Assembly (NCBI GenBank): GCA_933207985.1
Contig: OW240913.1
Coordinates: 96,048,992-96,112,991, forward strand
Direction of reading: 5' to 3'
Source of the DNA: Pelobates cultripes
Lineage: Eukaryota > Chordata > Amphibia > Anura > Pelobatidae
Length of the DNA: 64,000 nt
Below the pieces are notes generated by a model. It did not search any database, had not been told where the DNA came from, and saw nothing but the letters and a program-made list of their open reading frames with translations. Below are positions 11,710 through 24,165 of the stretch, piece by piece. Made by a program: the position numbers and the translations under genes. How positions within the stretch are numbered: the first letter of the stretch is position 1; every line of letters starts with the position of its first letter.

Positions 11710-12775
11710 GGATAAACTCATTAATAAACTAATGTACAGTATATCTCTTTAAGCTGTTGTAAATATTCGATTTTTTTGATTCTTTTTTTCGGTTTTCTTT
11801 TGGCTTTTTTGTTTTTTTGGGGTTTTTTTGGTTTTTTTTGGTTCTTTTGGCTTTTTTTGATTAATTTTTTTGATGTCTGGATATTTTTGATATCTTTGTT
11901 CCTTTACTGAGTGCTTTGACTTATTCAATTGTATACTGGGGTTTTTTTTGATTCATCTAACTGTGTCACATATAGGGCATAAGTCTGGCCCTTGGTTACA
12001 TTAAGACTCCAAAATGTATACACATTATCCTGCCACTACATGTATGCAATCCTTTTTTGATAAATATATTGCATAATTTTGCCTCCCATCTATATTTATA
12101 GTGAATGGCAAGATATCGCTTTTTGATATCGTCTATTGTCAATATCATCACACACATGTTTTCCCTGATAGGCAATATTTCCTTTTTAAGAGCTGTTTGT
12201 ATCCACACTTTAATAAGACACTGACACATTGAGTCATATTTTTGTTTGACATATGTCTATTATTATATACATTAATGGATCAGCCTAAATTGTAGACTAT
12301 GCTTTGCAGGCTGGATCCATCAGTGAGAAAATGTATCCAATGCGCTAATTGTATCCCCTGCTCGAATTTACCTCCCAACTAACCTACCTTCTATTTGACT
12401 TAAACTCCCTTCCATTTGCTTCACTTACTGCTGCTTATGCTACAAAGTTTCCCACATAGCAACCTAACTGTCTAAGCTAGAAGCCGTTCCCTACTTCTAT
12501 AACCGATCGCACTACGGAGTGCAATTGCGATCGGCTTGTTGCCATAGTAACATGTAAACAAACGCCTCCGTGCGTCTTGACGGGTTCCCCAGGCAACCAC
12601 CGACACGCAGGGGTTACACAGCAGCAACAGCTGCTGCACACATGTAATAGGGTTCAATTTTGCCCGCGTTTTTGTTTGGCGTTTAGACAGCAGTTTTGGT
12701 AAGTCTCAGCTGTATTCATTGTACTTGATTTCATATGTTATTTATATTGTATTATTTCTTATGCACTGGTATCCT
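11710..12775 (+). other. 3' untranslated and flanking DNA of the Penelope-like element
   Basis: T-rich low complexity at 11770-11870, then sequence without ORFs. Probably the trailer of the same element, because 12776-12870 carries a motif typical of such 3' ends. Confidence 0.45.
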
Positions 12776-12870
12776 GACGAAAGCTCCATGTGTGAGCTGA
12801 AACGTTGATCACTTCTGGCAGTTGCCGAATAAAGCTAAGTTCTTTTTTTCACCTTGTATAAAGTCCCTGG
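12776..12870 (+). repeat. Penelope-type terminal motif with polyadenylation signal
   Basis: 'cctgacgaaagctcc...gctgaaacgttgatcac' followed by AATAAAG. The 'gaaacgttga' core recurs at about 63668 and, inverted and diverged, at 13290-13320 and 53655-53690. I connect it with Penelope-like terminal repeats; the assignment is moderate. Confidence 0.5.
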
Positions 12871-13044
12871 AGTGCTTTTCACTATTTTCTACCTATTACT
12901 TGTGCCGACAAGCACCGGGCCATATAGATTATCTTACAGGAGTGCAGGCATTGGACAAATAAAAATTATACGAAATATACATATGCCCATATACATAATT
13001 ACATAAATTATTTCATAAATATACACGTAGACTTCAAATATATA

Positions 13045-13050
13045 AATATA

Positions 13051-13099
<49 letters not shown>

Positions 13100-13100
13100 T
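13045..13100. repeat. (TG)n/(TA)n microsatellite
   Basis: 'tgtgtgtgtgtg' followed by about 20 TA units. Confidence 0.95.
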
Positions 13101-13214
13101 CTCTCCAAAAAACAAGCTCCTTGCACTCAAGCTTAATGCATAACAAGGGAAATACTTTTACCCCATAGTCCTTTAACTTGCCGGGTGCCAGTCCTTAGAG
13201 GGGGATTGGTATCC

Positions 13215-13377
13215 ACACAAACAAAGTCGGAACTGCACTCACGGACTTCAATTTCAAAATTCCTCTTTATTGCATAAAATTTCCAAATCGACGTTTCGGT
13301 CCGCGCAGGGACCTTCCTCAAGACAAAATGTATTTTGAAATTGAAGTCCGTGAGTGCAGTTCCGACTTTGTTTGTGT
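13215..13377. repeat. Long near-perfect inverted repeat with 71-bp loop
   Basis: Left arm 13215-13260 and right arm 13332-13377 are reverse complements over about 46 bp (left 'aaagtcggaactgcactcac', right 'gtgagtgcagttccgacttt'). The loop carries 'cgacgtttcggtccgcgcag', the inverted relative of the Penelope-type terminal motif. Confidence 0.9.
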
Positions 13378-13565
13378 GTGTATGTATATATATATATATT
13401 CAAATTCTATGTGCATATTTAGATAATATTTTTACATAATTAAGTAATTTTATTGAGTGCAATTTGAGGGACATGCCTGACAACCCAGGCCGAAAGTCCA
13501 GAGAATTTAATTTGTTAGCACTGTGTTTAACCCTGTAACATGTACATGGGGGTACTGTTTTACTC

Positions 13566-13752
13566 GAGAGACTTCGCTGAACACAAATATTAGTGTTTCA
13601 AAACAGTATAACATATCACAGCGATGATATTGTCAGTGAAAGTGACAATTTTTGCATTTTTCACACACAAATGGCACTTTCACTCATGATATTATTGCTG
13701 TGATATGTTTTACTGTTCTGAAACCCTAATATTTGTGTTCAGCGAAGTCTCC
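13566..13752. repeat. Imperfect inverted repeat inside the TTAA element
   Basis: 'cttcgctgaacacaaatatt' at the left edge pairs with 'aatatttgtgttcagcgaag' at the right. About 78-bp arms surround a loop near 13647-13674. Related stems occur at about 19430-19615. Confidence 0.8.
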
Positions 13753-13976
13753 TACGTATAACAGTACCCCACATGTAGAGCTTTTATAGGGTTTTTGAAA
13801 GTTATGGGGTCAAATATAAGGCTTGATTTTACTTTTTTTTCATTGAAATTGTCAGGTTGGTTATGTTGCCTTTGAGAGCGTATGGATAGCCCAGGAATGA
13901 GAATTACCCCCATGATGGCATACAATTTGCAAAAGAAGACAACCAAAGGTATTGCAAATGGGGTATGTTCAGCCTT

Positions 13977-14096
13977 TTTTAGTAGCCACTTAGTCACAAA
14001 CACTGGCCAAAGTCAGCGTTTTTTGCAATTTTAGCACAGAAACAAATATAAATGCTAACTTTGGCCAGTGTTTGTGACTAAGTGGCTACTAAAAAA
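13977..14096. repeat. Inverted repeat
   Basis: 'tagtagccacttagtcacaa' pairs with 'ttgtgactaagtggctacta' around a loop at about 14020-14052. Confidence 0.85.
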
Positions 14097-14228
14097 AAAA
14101 AAGACTGGACGTACCCCATATTGAATACCCTGGGTTGTCTACTTTAAAAAGAAATATGTACATGTGGGTTGTTTTTCAGAGATTTATGACAGATAACAGT
14201 GTTACAATGTCACTATTGATAAATTTAA

Positions 14229-14230
14229 TA

Positions 14231-14261
<31 letters not shown>

Positions 14262-14266
14262 GTATA

Positions 14267-14309
<43 letters not shown>

Positions 14310-14310
14310 C
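14229..14310. repeat. (TA)n/(TG)n microsatellite
   Basis: Alternating ta/tg runs. Confidence 0.95.
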
Positions 14311-14855
14311 AATTTCCTAATTGTACCTTTAGCCCTATAACTTGCAAAAAAAAGCATGTAAATGCTGGGTGTTTTTAAACTCAGGACAAAATTTTTAATC
14401 TATTTAGCAGCTTTTTTCATTAGCTTTTGTAGATAAGTAAAATATTTTTCAAGTAAAAGTCCAAAAACATGTTTTGTTTTTTAATTTTTCACCATATTTT
14501 TTTTAAAGTAAAATATATGACATGATACAAATAATGGTATGTAAAGAAAACCCTTCTTGTCTTGAAAAAAACAATATATAATTTTTATTGGAACCGTAAA
14601 TCAGAGAGCAGAAAATTACAGCTAAACACAAACACCACAAAGGTGTTAAAACTGCTCTGGTCCTTAACGTACAACTTGGCCAAAACAGGCTGGTCCTTGA
14701 GGGGTTAAGTTTCACTGCTCAATTCACTGTCTGTTAGCAGTTAAATGACTTTTGTTTCTGTTTATGCAGCCCTGGCCACACCTCCCCTGGCTGTGACTCA
14801 CACAGCCTGCATGAAAAAAACAAAGAATTTCAACTTCAATCAGATGTAACTTACT

Positions 14856-15002
14856 TTAACCCCTTAAGTACTGAGCCAAATGTACACGACGTGAACAAAA
14901 CAAAATGTAAACAAAACCTTGCATTTGCGCTACATGTCTGTCCAATTCACCTCTTTCATAGAAAATGCACCCACCCTTATTATATATCATTTTATTCAGG
15001 GG
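14856..15002 (+). mobile_element. Left end of a second TTAA-type DNA element
   Basis: Starts TTAACCCCTTAAGTACTGAG and is broken at 15002 by the LTR element. Its continuation is 18977-19690 and, past the DIRS element, probably 28434 onward. Confidence 0.5.
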
Positions 15003-16071
15003 TGTAACGGACCGTTTTGCACACAAGGGGTAAAAACCGTTTAGGCGATCGGCCCCCTTTCCAGAGATACAGGCACAGCTACTGCAGAACATCAAACTCC
15101 CAAACTGGATACAAAATAGCACTCCAACTCCTGAACTGGAACCTCCCAAATAGCTGCTAGCAGACGAACAGGAAAAGCTCCCAAGCGGCTTACACTCCTG
15201 GCAATCAGTCTCTAACAGCATACAGTGAATCCCCCCAAGAACGAGACAAGGCTCCGTGTTGAGGGTCAAGCAGTGGTATGAGGTGCTGGCACACCCAGCC
15301 TGGTTTTTATTACAGTGTTTCAAATACAGGACCACCCACAGGGAGGGATAAAACAACCAATCATATCACAGTTACATCCTACATATTCCCTCCCCTTATC
15401 CTGAGAGGAAACTCAATTATACAAACAGTTAAAACATACTTTCTACCCAACTTTCATAACTCCAAAACCATACATCACATTCACATAAAATTACATATTC
15501 TCAATCAATCCATTCAGGGGAACAATATATTCAAAAATGGCACAAATCAGACAAGGGGTTCAAAAGTTAGTAAAAAGTCCTTTGTGACTAAATGAAGCAT
15601 GGCTTTCTGGCCCAAACCAGTTTCAGAGTCTTCTATCCTGGAGATAAGTAATTCAATTATCTCCCCGGATAGACACAAGACTCCATTAAGCACATGGTTG
15701 CAAAGAGACACAAAACACTTTAAAATACATAAAGTCACATTTATACATAAAACACAGACATTTCACATATCCCCAGATAGCTCAGGTCTGAGCGCACATT
15801 ATTAAGTGAATGGCGCTCAGACCACACGAATACAGTTTAATCGCCATGGAACCAAAGTCTTTACAGTCAGTTTCATACAAATGGGCTCCATGGGATTCCT
15901 ATCTGGGGTATAACACATTAAAACAAATCTACCGAACCCCAGGCAGAAAATCACGAATTAAACTTTTCTGCAGGTAGAAAAGATGTCTTTTAACAGGGGG
16001 CCATAGTCCAAAGGCAGCAGGCGAGTAACCAGGCTTCTCCAATGCAATGTGGCGAGATTGGTCTCGTCACA
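15003..16071 (-). repeat. 3' LTR of the 15-19 kb element
   Basis: 1069 bp, TG...CA on both strands, differing from the right copy at scattered positions only. A TAATAAAAACC-type signal and the 'gagccttgtctcgttcttgg' block lie at about 15230-15310. Confidence 0.92.
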
Positions 16072-17813
16072 TCCCTCCCCTTTTCCAAACAGACTAACAG
16101 GGTATCTGACCTCCTGCCGGTCAGTGCCCTTGTTAGTCCAGCAGCCCACCCACAAAACATAATCAACAGCACAGCCCACCCACAATAAATGGTTACTACA
16201 CCTGGGTAAAGGGGAAGCTTGTCCATGTCCAGGTGCCTCACCACGGCTGTGCTGGGTACGGGTACGCTGACTGGGTGGGTTGCTGCGTGGGCAGAGACCA
16301 GCGGCACTCTGCCCTGTTGCCAGCGCTACTGGGAGGGTAGCCTGGTTGAACCCTGGTTGTTGGAGGGGGAGACCGACTGTCTCCCCTTTAGACACACAGC
16401 TCTGCTGCTGGAGACCGACTGTCTCCCCTTTTGTTGCACAGCTCTGCTGCCGGAGGGGGAGACCGACTGTCTCCCCTTTGGATACTCTAAGATGTCGCTG
16501 GGGAGAGGGGGTAACAGGCTCCTCTCCCGATAGAACACTCTGCCGCTGGGGAAAGGAGACTGAGCTCTCTATTCCCTGCCCATTAATGATCCGCCGCTGG
16601 GGAGATGTGGTAGCAAGCTCCTCTCCCATACATACTTTCATCCTCTGTGGAGGGAGACCGACTGTCTCTGCTCCCAATACAGTGTCCTGCTGCTGGGGAA
16701 AGGAGACTGGGCTCTCTATTCCCGGTAGGACACTCTGCCGCTGGGGAATGGAGACTGGGCTCCCAATTCCCTGCTGTATCTCCCGCTGGGGAATGGAGAC
16801 TGGGCTCCCAATTCCCGGCACATCACTCGGCCGCTGGGGAATGGAGACTGGGCTCCCAATTCCCAAAAAATCATGCTGCTGCTGGGGGGCAGGAACAACT
16901 ACCTCTGCCCCTGTAGCCCAGCCTGCCGCTGGGGAGGGAGGACGCTGCTCTCCTCTCCCTGCACTTTACACTGCCTTCCTGGCATATCACTCTGCTGCTG
17001 GGGGGCAGGAACAACTACCTCTGCCCCCTGTAACTCAGCCTGCCGCTGGGGAATGGAGCTTGGGCTCCCAATTCCCTGCAATATCTCCCGCTGGGGAATG
17101 GAGCTCGGGCTCCCAATTCCCTGAAATACCGGTGGAGAGACCTCGATCCCCTCTCCACCTGCCGCCAGGGGTTCCTCCCAGTAAATTTCAACAATATCTT
17201 CCCAGCTGAATGGGTCTGAGACTGGATCTGTCACTCTGCTGTCCTGCGGAGCCTTCCCAATGGAGTGGAAGAGATCTCGGTAGTCCTGCTCCAGTTCCCA
17301 CTCCAGGGTTGCTAGGTGAGCCAGGTCTTGCTCTACCTCATGGGGGTCATCCCAGTCATGCCTAGCCTCCCTCTCGTAGAAAATTTCCTGAAGTCTGTTC
17401 TGCGCAGGGCTCCCGAAGTCAGGCTCTGCAAAAGACTCCCATAACAAGCCAGGACCATCAAACTCCTCTCCCTCTGGCTTGTCATGCTCAGCTGTCCAGG
17501 GTATATACTGTGCCATATACCACCAGAGCGCCTGGTAGGCATCCTCCAGCCATAGCTCCTGCCATACCCGATGCTCTAGTTCCTTCACCCTTTCCTCCAG
17601 GGGCTGCTCTCCCAGGAAGGGCATCCGCAGGGCCACTTGCTTCTGCAACCGCTGCTCTTCACTGGGGAGACTCTCACCCCGCTGGTATTGTACATTATCC
17701 AGGGCCTGGTACCAGATGCCTTTCCTTAATGCATCCCGGCCATCCAGGTCCTCCTCCTCGTATGACACTGCTGGTTCCATTCTGTTGCTGTCAGGGTCGC
17801 TGAACTCAGACAT
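16070..17813 (-). pseudogene. Gag-like protein with SP(V/S)SIPQR repeats, frameshifted
   Basis: The ORF opens with MSEFSDPDSNRMEP at 17813 and runs to 16899 in one frame (304 codons), then continues in another frame (16866-15958), so one frameshift lies near 16900. The N-terminal about 210 residues are acidic, Trp- and Glu-rich and predicted helical (for example LEWELEQDYRDLFHSIG). The C-terminal half is a degenerate tandem repeat of about 13-20 residues around G(I/E)GSPVSIPQRQ and GETVGLPLQQ. No zinc knuckle or enzyme motif is seen. It sits just downstream of the primer-binding site, where gag is expected. It may be the structural protein of a passenger element; I do not recognise a characterised protein. 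Confidence 0.7.
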
Positions 17814-17901
17814 GCGTTGCCCTCAAATTGTAAATCCACGGAATGGTGTTGCCTGTAGCTGTCCTGTAGTCTGTGGGAACGATCCCACTGCTGCCACCAA
17901 T

Positions 17902-18971
17902 TGTAACGGACCGTTTTGCACACAAGGGGTAAAAAACGTTTAGGCGATCGGCCCCCTTTCCAGAGATCCAGGCACAGCTACTGCAGAACACCAAACTCCC
18001 GAACTGGATACAAAATAGCACTCCAACTCCCGAACTGGAACCTCCCAAATAGCTGCTAGCAGACAAACAGGAAAAGCAGACAATCAGCTTACACTCCTGG
18101 CAATCAGTCTCTAACAGCATACGGTGAATCCCCCCAAGAACGAGACAAGGCTCCGTGTTGAGGGTCAAGCAGTGGTCTGAGGTGCTGGCACACCCAGCCT
18201 GGTTTTTATTACAGTGTTTCAAATACAGGACCACCCACAGGGAGGGATAAAACAACCAATCATATCACAGTTACATCCCACATATTCCCTCCCCTTATCC
18301 TGAGAGGAAACTCAATTATACAAACAGTTAAAACATACTTTCTACCCAACTTTCATAACTCCAAAACCATACATCACATTCACATAAAATTACATATTCT
18401 CAATCAATCCATTCAGGGGAACAACATATTCAAAAATGGCACAAATCAGACAAGGGGTTCAAAAGTTAGTAAAAAGTCCTTTGTGACTAAATGAAGCATG
18501 GCTTTCTGGCCCAAACCAGTTTCAGAGTCTTCTATCCTGGAGATAAGTAATTCAATTATCTCCCAGGACAGACACAAGACTCCATTAAGCACATGGTTGC
18601 AAAGAGACACAAAACACTTTAAAATACATAAAGTCACATTTATTACATAAAACACAGACATGTAACATATCCCCAGATAGCTCAGGTCTGAGCGCACATT
18701 ATTAAGTGAATGGCGCTCAGACCACACGAATACAGTTTAATCGCCATGGAGCCAAAGTCTTTACAGTCAGTTTCATACAAATGGGCTCCATGGGATTCCT
18801 ATCTGGGGTATAACACATTAAAACAAATCTACCGAACCCCAGGCAGAAAATCACGAATTAAACTTTTCTGCAGGTAGAAAAGATGTCTTTTAACAGGGGG
18901 CCATAGTCCAAAGGCAGCAGGCGAGTAACCAGGCTTCTCCAATGCAATGTGGCGAGATTGGTCTCGTCACA
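17902..18971 (-). repeat. 5' LTR of the 15-19 kb element
   Basis: 1070 bp, almost identical to the left LTR and followed (on the minus strand) by the tRNA-Leu-like primer-binding site at about 17880-17899. Confidence 0.92.
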
Positions 18972-18976
18972 AGGGG

Positions 18977-19690
18977 AAACAGGGCTTTCATTTAATATCA
19001 AATATTTAGCTATGAAGCATAATTTAATATGAAAAAAATGGGAGAAAATAAGAATTTTTTAAATTTCTTTAGTTCTACGTGACATTTTAACTGTCAATGT
19101 CATAATACTGTTTGTTTTTACTGCAATAAAATACACATATTTATATTCAGCAAAGTCTTACGTGTAAAACAGTACCCCTTTGTGTGCAGGTTTTATGGTG
19201 TTTTGGGAAGTTACAGGGTCAAATATGGCACGTTACATTTGAAATTGAAATTCGCCATTTGGTTACGTTGCCTTTGGGACTTTATAGTAGCCCTGGGCTA
19301 CCGTACGGTCTCAAAGGCAACATAACCAACCTGGCGAATTTTAATGTGAAAAAAACTGAAACGCAAGCCTTATATTTGACTCTGTAACGTTTGAAAACAC
19401 CATAAAACCTGTACATGAGGGGTACTGTTATACTCGGGAGGCTTCGCTGAAAACAAATATTAGTGTTTCAAAACAGTAAAATTATATCGTCAGTGTAAGT
19501 GCCATTTGTGTGTGAAAACTGCAAAAAATTTCACTGTCACTGACGATATCTTCATTGTAATACATTTTACTGTTTCAAAATACTAATATTTGTGTTCCTC
19601 AAAGTTTTCCGAGTAAAACAGTACCCCTCCATGTACAGGTTTTATGGTGTCTTGGAAAGTTACAGGGTTAAAAATAGTGCTAGCAAATAA
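18977..19690 (+). mobile_element. Continuation of the second TTAA-type element
   Basis: Resumes after the LTR insertion. It contains several imperfect inverted repeats (about 19150-19400 and 19430-19615) like those at 13566-13752, and is cut by the DIRS insertion at about 19690. Confidence 0.5.
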
Positions 19691-19704
19691 AATTTTATAA
19701 CATG

Positions 19705-19832
19705 ACAGGAGGCTTCATATTTGCTTAAGTCTCTCTTTACTAGAACTCCACAGCAGCACATTAACATAGAGAGAAAAACACCAGAGACAAAACCATAACA
19801 AATCCATAAAAGGCTCCTCCCAGCCAACTATT
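19705..19832 (+). repeat. Left inverted terminal repeat of the DIRS element
   Basis: Starts 'gacaggaggcttcatatttg' and contains 'ccataaaaggctcctcccag', the reverse complement of 'ctgggaggagccttttatgg'-type sequence at the right end (there gttgggaggag...). Confidence 0.9.
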
Positions 19833-20982
19833 TCCTCTTTCTTTGCTGCTCCGCAGTCAGTACAAGTCAGAGTACCACTGCCTCCTGTTTTATATGGGTG
19901 GCTGTGTGTTTTTATTACTATATTATTGTGGTTATATATAACTTTATTTCATATGTCTTTGCATGTCTTTTGTAACAGTTTTGTTTACTGTCCTGGTTCA
20001 TTTCTACTGCTTGGGCAGTTTTTTGTCTTGAGCTGTTATATCTTATGCCCCTCTTTTCTTACTACTTTGCCTAATCTTTCATTTTTTTATAACTTTCCCT
20101 GTTTGGTGTGCTTGTGGCTGTGGATGGTCGCCGAGAAGTGGTCATCCGACCGCCTCCCATGCCGACCGTCGGGACTGCGGGGTAAGACTTCAGCAGTCCC
20201 CATGTGTTCCTCACTGGCTTCCCGCCCACCGGCTTCGTAGGTCAAGTAGGAGCACCCAGTCTGACTCCTTGTCCCGCCCCACGCCTCCGCTCGCATCTCG
20301 GCTCAGCCTGAGCGGCGTGGGTAGGGAGCTTCTCTGCTAGTGGGAGCGTCTGCTTCCGAGTGCCCATCCTCCCCCTCCCCCCGCGACCGCGTGGGCTGAC
20401 AGGGGGGTGTTTGACTCTGTGCCAGGTTGCCACGGATGGCATTCTGGCCTTAAAGGAGCAGTGCATATATATGTATATTTTTTTCTTTGGGCTGCTCAGC
20501 GTTCCTGCTCTACTCCCCTGTTGGGAGGTCACTTCTGCATGTTCATTTGTGTGTTTTCTCTGCCTTATACTATTTAAATTCGCTGTGCAATACGTGTGCA
20601 TGTCGCCTGCATGGGACCCTGTCTGGATCCCTGCCTCTCTCACTGACCTAAGTCTGGTCTGGGGACCCTCTGCATCTCGGTCTCTGCATGCCCTTTCGGC
20701 CCACCTGCATGTGAAACTGTGAAGGATTTACGCTACTGCCTGCATTTATCACTGGGCCCATATACTGGCCTGCTTTGTTTGTGCCCCATGATTTGGCCTG
20801 CGCTGTATGTGCCATATTACGCATGCTACTGGCCTGGTGGCTCCATACCCTGGACCCCTGTTCTTGAGCCTGCATGCGCTTACTACTTGCCTCTGCCAAT
20901 ACTAGGGGTGTGGCCCCTACTGCCTGCTAGTGATACCTGTTCTCTATCTCCTTAGGTATCTCATAGCATCACCTCCGGCACT

Positions 20983-21739
20983 ATGGAAGCCTCTACACAG
21001 GAGCAGAATTTGCAGGCATTGATTAATGCGGCTGTGGTCACCTCTGTGGAGAAAGCCCTGGCTAGGGTCCTCCCTCAACCACAACAGGAACGGGGTGGTA
21101 GAGGAACCCCCCGCTTGGCAGACGATTTGGCTGAGTCAGACTCTCAGGAGCGAAAGCAGGCAAGTGTGCAAATGCGCTATTGGAATGGTGAAGGCCCTGA
21201 ACCACACTCCCCAAAGGGCAAGGCCCCGGTGAAGTGTCAAGGTTCGAGGTTATCAACCTCGCCGGCCAGGCGCCACCATCTATCGGGTGCAGTGGAGGAG
21301 GCTTCCTTACTCCCCCCAATATGGCCGTGCTGGATGAGTGGCAGGAAGACCAGTCCCCCTCGGAGGAGGAAGATGATTGGGACGAGGACCATGGGGATGG
21401 CCCCAATTGGCGCTGGGAGGATGAAGACGCGCCGGCGACAGAGGCCCCCACAGCGGTGATGGGGAGCGACACCTTCCTGGACGCTACAGGAGAGCCTCTG
21501 TTTGACCCTTGGTCTATCCGGCACCCCAGATCCTCAGAATGGTCACTGCCCGACCACTTGGCACAATTTGTGCTCTACTGGGTCCGCAGACCTCTTGAAG
21601 GGGAGGTCCGCAAGAAGCTGCGTGTGGAATGCCCCAGGCCCGTCCTGCCGGACAAGGTGGCCACAACACCAGAATTTGACCCCCTGGTGGTCACATACTT
21701 GACCCGTACGGGTCGGGACCCCAAGAAAGGGGTGGAGCG
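20983..21739 (+). pseudogene. DIRS gag-like protein, N-terminal part
   Basis: Starts MEASTQEQNLQALINAAV, a helical opening typical of DIRS ORF1. A frameshift near 21230-21460 moves it to the frame beginning around 21234 (acidic region SPSEEEDDWDEDHGDG, then FDPWSIRHPRSSEW and KKGVERS). The frame is then interrupted at 21740 by the hAT element and resumes at 24494. Role: structural protein of the DIRS particle, by family analogy. Confidence 0.75.
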
Positions 21740-22029
21740 CAGTGGAGTCTCTAGGATTCATTTTTAGGGGGGGCACATGGTGGGCCAGGGATAAAAGTAG
21801 GGGGGCACATTTAACCCCGCCCTCGCTGCAGTTTGACCACGCCCCTGCCGCATGTTAAGCCCCGACCCCGACACAATGTGTTGTTTTGTTTTTTTTAAAT
21901 CCCTGGTGGAGGATTCATTATTTTCCACCAGGGATTATTAAAAAACAAACACATTTCCCTTGATAAAGTGCCATAGTTGGCAACTTTAGAAAAAAAATTT
22001 CAAGGACATTTTGCAGCACAGCTATCAAT

Positions 22030-22330
22030 TACTGTCTGAGTATAATATCCCTGGACAGTCAGTACTCTCTGTATAATACAGGGTTGTGTGTATAATAAAT
22101 TGGGACAGTCAGCGGTCCCTGTACAGTGCTGCTCTCTGTATAATACATGGCTGTGTGTATAATATCCCGGGAGAGTCAGTGTATAGTGCTGCTCTCTGTC
22201 TTAGGATATTATACACAAACTGTTCCAGGATATTATACAGACACAGACAAAGAGCAGCACTATACAGGAAGCACTGACTATCCCGGGATATTATACATAC
22301 AGAGAACAGCACTATAGTATTATACAGATA
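22030..22330. repeat. Palindromic repeat cluster
   Basis: Direct and inverted copies of 'gtataatatcccgggacagt' and 'gtatagtgctgctctctgta'. The left half (22030-22200) pairs with the right half (22205-22325). Confidence 0.8.
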
Positions 22331-22525
22331 GCTGAGCATATACCCCACGTCCCAATCTCTAGACTACTAGTACCTGTCAACAGCAGCTCACGCATCTGGG
22401 ACAGGGCTAAAGTGTGCGGCCGCTCACCACAGATGATTCAGCGGTAAAGCGCACTCGCTGGCAGAGCCAAACTGGGAATCCAAAGCAGCCCTGGAAAAAA
22501 CTGTATGCCATTCCTACAAGTCAAT

Positions 22526-22546
22526 ATCTATCTATCTATCTATCTT
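22526..22546. repeat. (TCTA)n microsatellite
   Basis: Five TCTA-type units. Confidence 0.9.
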
Positions 22547-22819
22547 TACAGTGATAACACAAGCTCACTGACATGCGCAAATAGGCTCACTGACAGACAA
22601 AAAACTCTGACTCACAAGCTTACTACAGACAAACTCACTTGTATTAATACAAGGCTCACTACAAAGAAGTTCAGGGACACACACACAAGCTCACTAAATA
22701 GAAGCTCACTGACACACACAAGCAGTACCATCTTAACAGTGTTAAGGGCCCCAGGCAAAGCAGTGCACTGGGGCCCTTCCTACACAACAACTCACAGGAA
22801 TAAAACATTTAATTATTGA

Positions 22820-23091
22820 TAGACTGCTGAGTACATACACACAGTACACTGAATACGAACACCGAGAGACTGCTGAATACACACAGATTTCTGAATGCAC
22901 ACAGGCTGATTTATAAACTTACACACACACTGCTGAGTCCATACACACACACACACACACAGACATACAGACTGCTGAGTCCATACACACACACAGACAC
23001 ACACACAGACTGCTGAGTCCATACACACACACACACACATAGACACACACACAGACTGCTGAGTCCATACACAAATACAGACTGCTGAGTC

Positions 23092-23136
<45 letters not shown>

Positions 23137-24165
23137 TGCTGAGTCCATACACAAATACAGACTGCTGAGTCCATACACACACACACACACACACACACAG
23201 AATGCTGAGTCCATACACACACACATACTGCTTGGTCCATACACACACACAGACACACATACTGCTTGGTCCATACACACACACACCCACAGACTGCTGA
23301 GTCCATACACACACTCACAGACTGCTGAGTTCATACACACACAGATGCAGACTGCTGAGTCCATACACACACCCACAGACTGCTGAGTCCACACACACAC
23401 ACTGCTGAGTCCACACACACACACACACACACACACAGACTGCTGAGTCCATACACACACACAGACTGCTGAGTCCATACACACACACACACATACACAC
23501 ACAGACTGCTGATTCCATACACACACAGACTGCTGAGTCCATACACAAGCACACACACACACACACACACAGAGACTGCTGAGTACATACACACGCGCGC
23601 ACACACACACAGAGACTGCTGAGTCCATACACACGCGCGCACACACACACACACACAGACTGCTGAGTCCATACACACGCTACAAGCATTGGCCACACAC
23701 AGAGACTGCTGAGTCCATACACACACGCCAAGACACACACAAACACTGCTGAGTCCATACACATGCCACACACACACGCGCGCACACACACACACAGACT
23801 GCTGAGTCCATACACACGCGCACACACACACACACACTGCTGAGTCCATACACATGCGCGCACACACACACACACACAGACTGCTGAGTCCATACACACG
23901 CGGACACACACACACACAGACTGCTGAGTCCATACACACACAGACTGCTGAGTCCATATACACGCGCACACACACACACACACACAGACTGCTGAGTCCA
24001 TACACATGCGCACACACACACACAGACTGCTGAGTCCATACACGCACGCGCACACACACAGACTGAGTCCACACACACACACACACACAGACTGCTGAGT
24101 TCATACACACACACACACAGACTGCTGAGTTCATACACACAAGCTTCCTCACTAGCAGAGACACA
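22820..24165. repeat. Minisatellite with (CA)n-variable units
   Basis: About 30 repeats of 'agactgctgagtccatacac' followed by a variable CA or CG-CA tract. All minus-strand ORFs reading VCVCVCMDSAVC come from this array and are not genes. Confidence 0.95.

Larger units (their letters stand above)
10097..14708. mobile_element. TTAA-ended DNA transposon (composite, non-autonomous)
   Basis: The left end reads TTAACCCCTTAAGGACC (10097) and the right end is its inverted counterpart, 'ggtccttgaggggttaa' finishing at 14708. TTAA at both edges fits the target sequence of piggyBac or Kolobok elements. No transposase is present. The interior holds a Penelope-like fragment, microsatellites and several hairpins, so nested insertions are likely. 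The pairing of these two ends is my inference, since this end motif is common in frog DNA. Confidence 0.5.
15003..18971 (-). mobile_element. Complete non-autonomous LTR retrotransposon with gag-like ORF
   Basis: Two nearly identical LTRs (15003-16071 and 17902-18971) surround a 1.83-kb internal region. They are flanked by the 5-bp duplication AGGGG (14998-15002 and 18972-18976). On the minus strand the LTR runs TGTGACGAG to GGTCCGTTACA. The primer-binding site next to the right LTR reads TGGTGGCAGCAGTGGGAT, close to the complement of a tRNA-Leu 3' end. A polypurine tract AAAAGGGGAGGGA precedes the left LTR. There is no protease, RT or integrase, so it must use enzymes from a related element. 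High LTR identity suggests recent insertion. Confidence 0.93.

Noticed and set aside
16280..17209. 309-codon plus-strand ORF
   Set aside because: Antisense shadow of the repeat-rich gag-like ORF; no domain, and LTR signals fix the sense strand as minus.
20360..20955. ORFs upstream of DIRS gag
   Set aside because: They lie in the DIRS 5' untranslated region, lack any known motif and appear in both strands.
22425..22490. tRNA-like stretch 'gattcagcggtaaagcgcac'
   Set aside because: A-box-like only; the B box is poor and no cloverleaf could be drawn.
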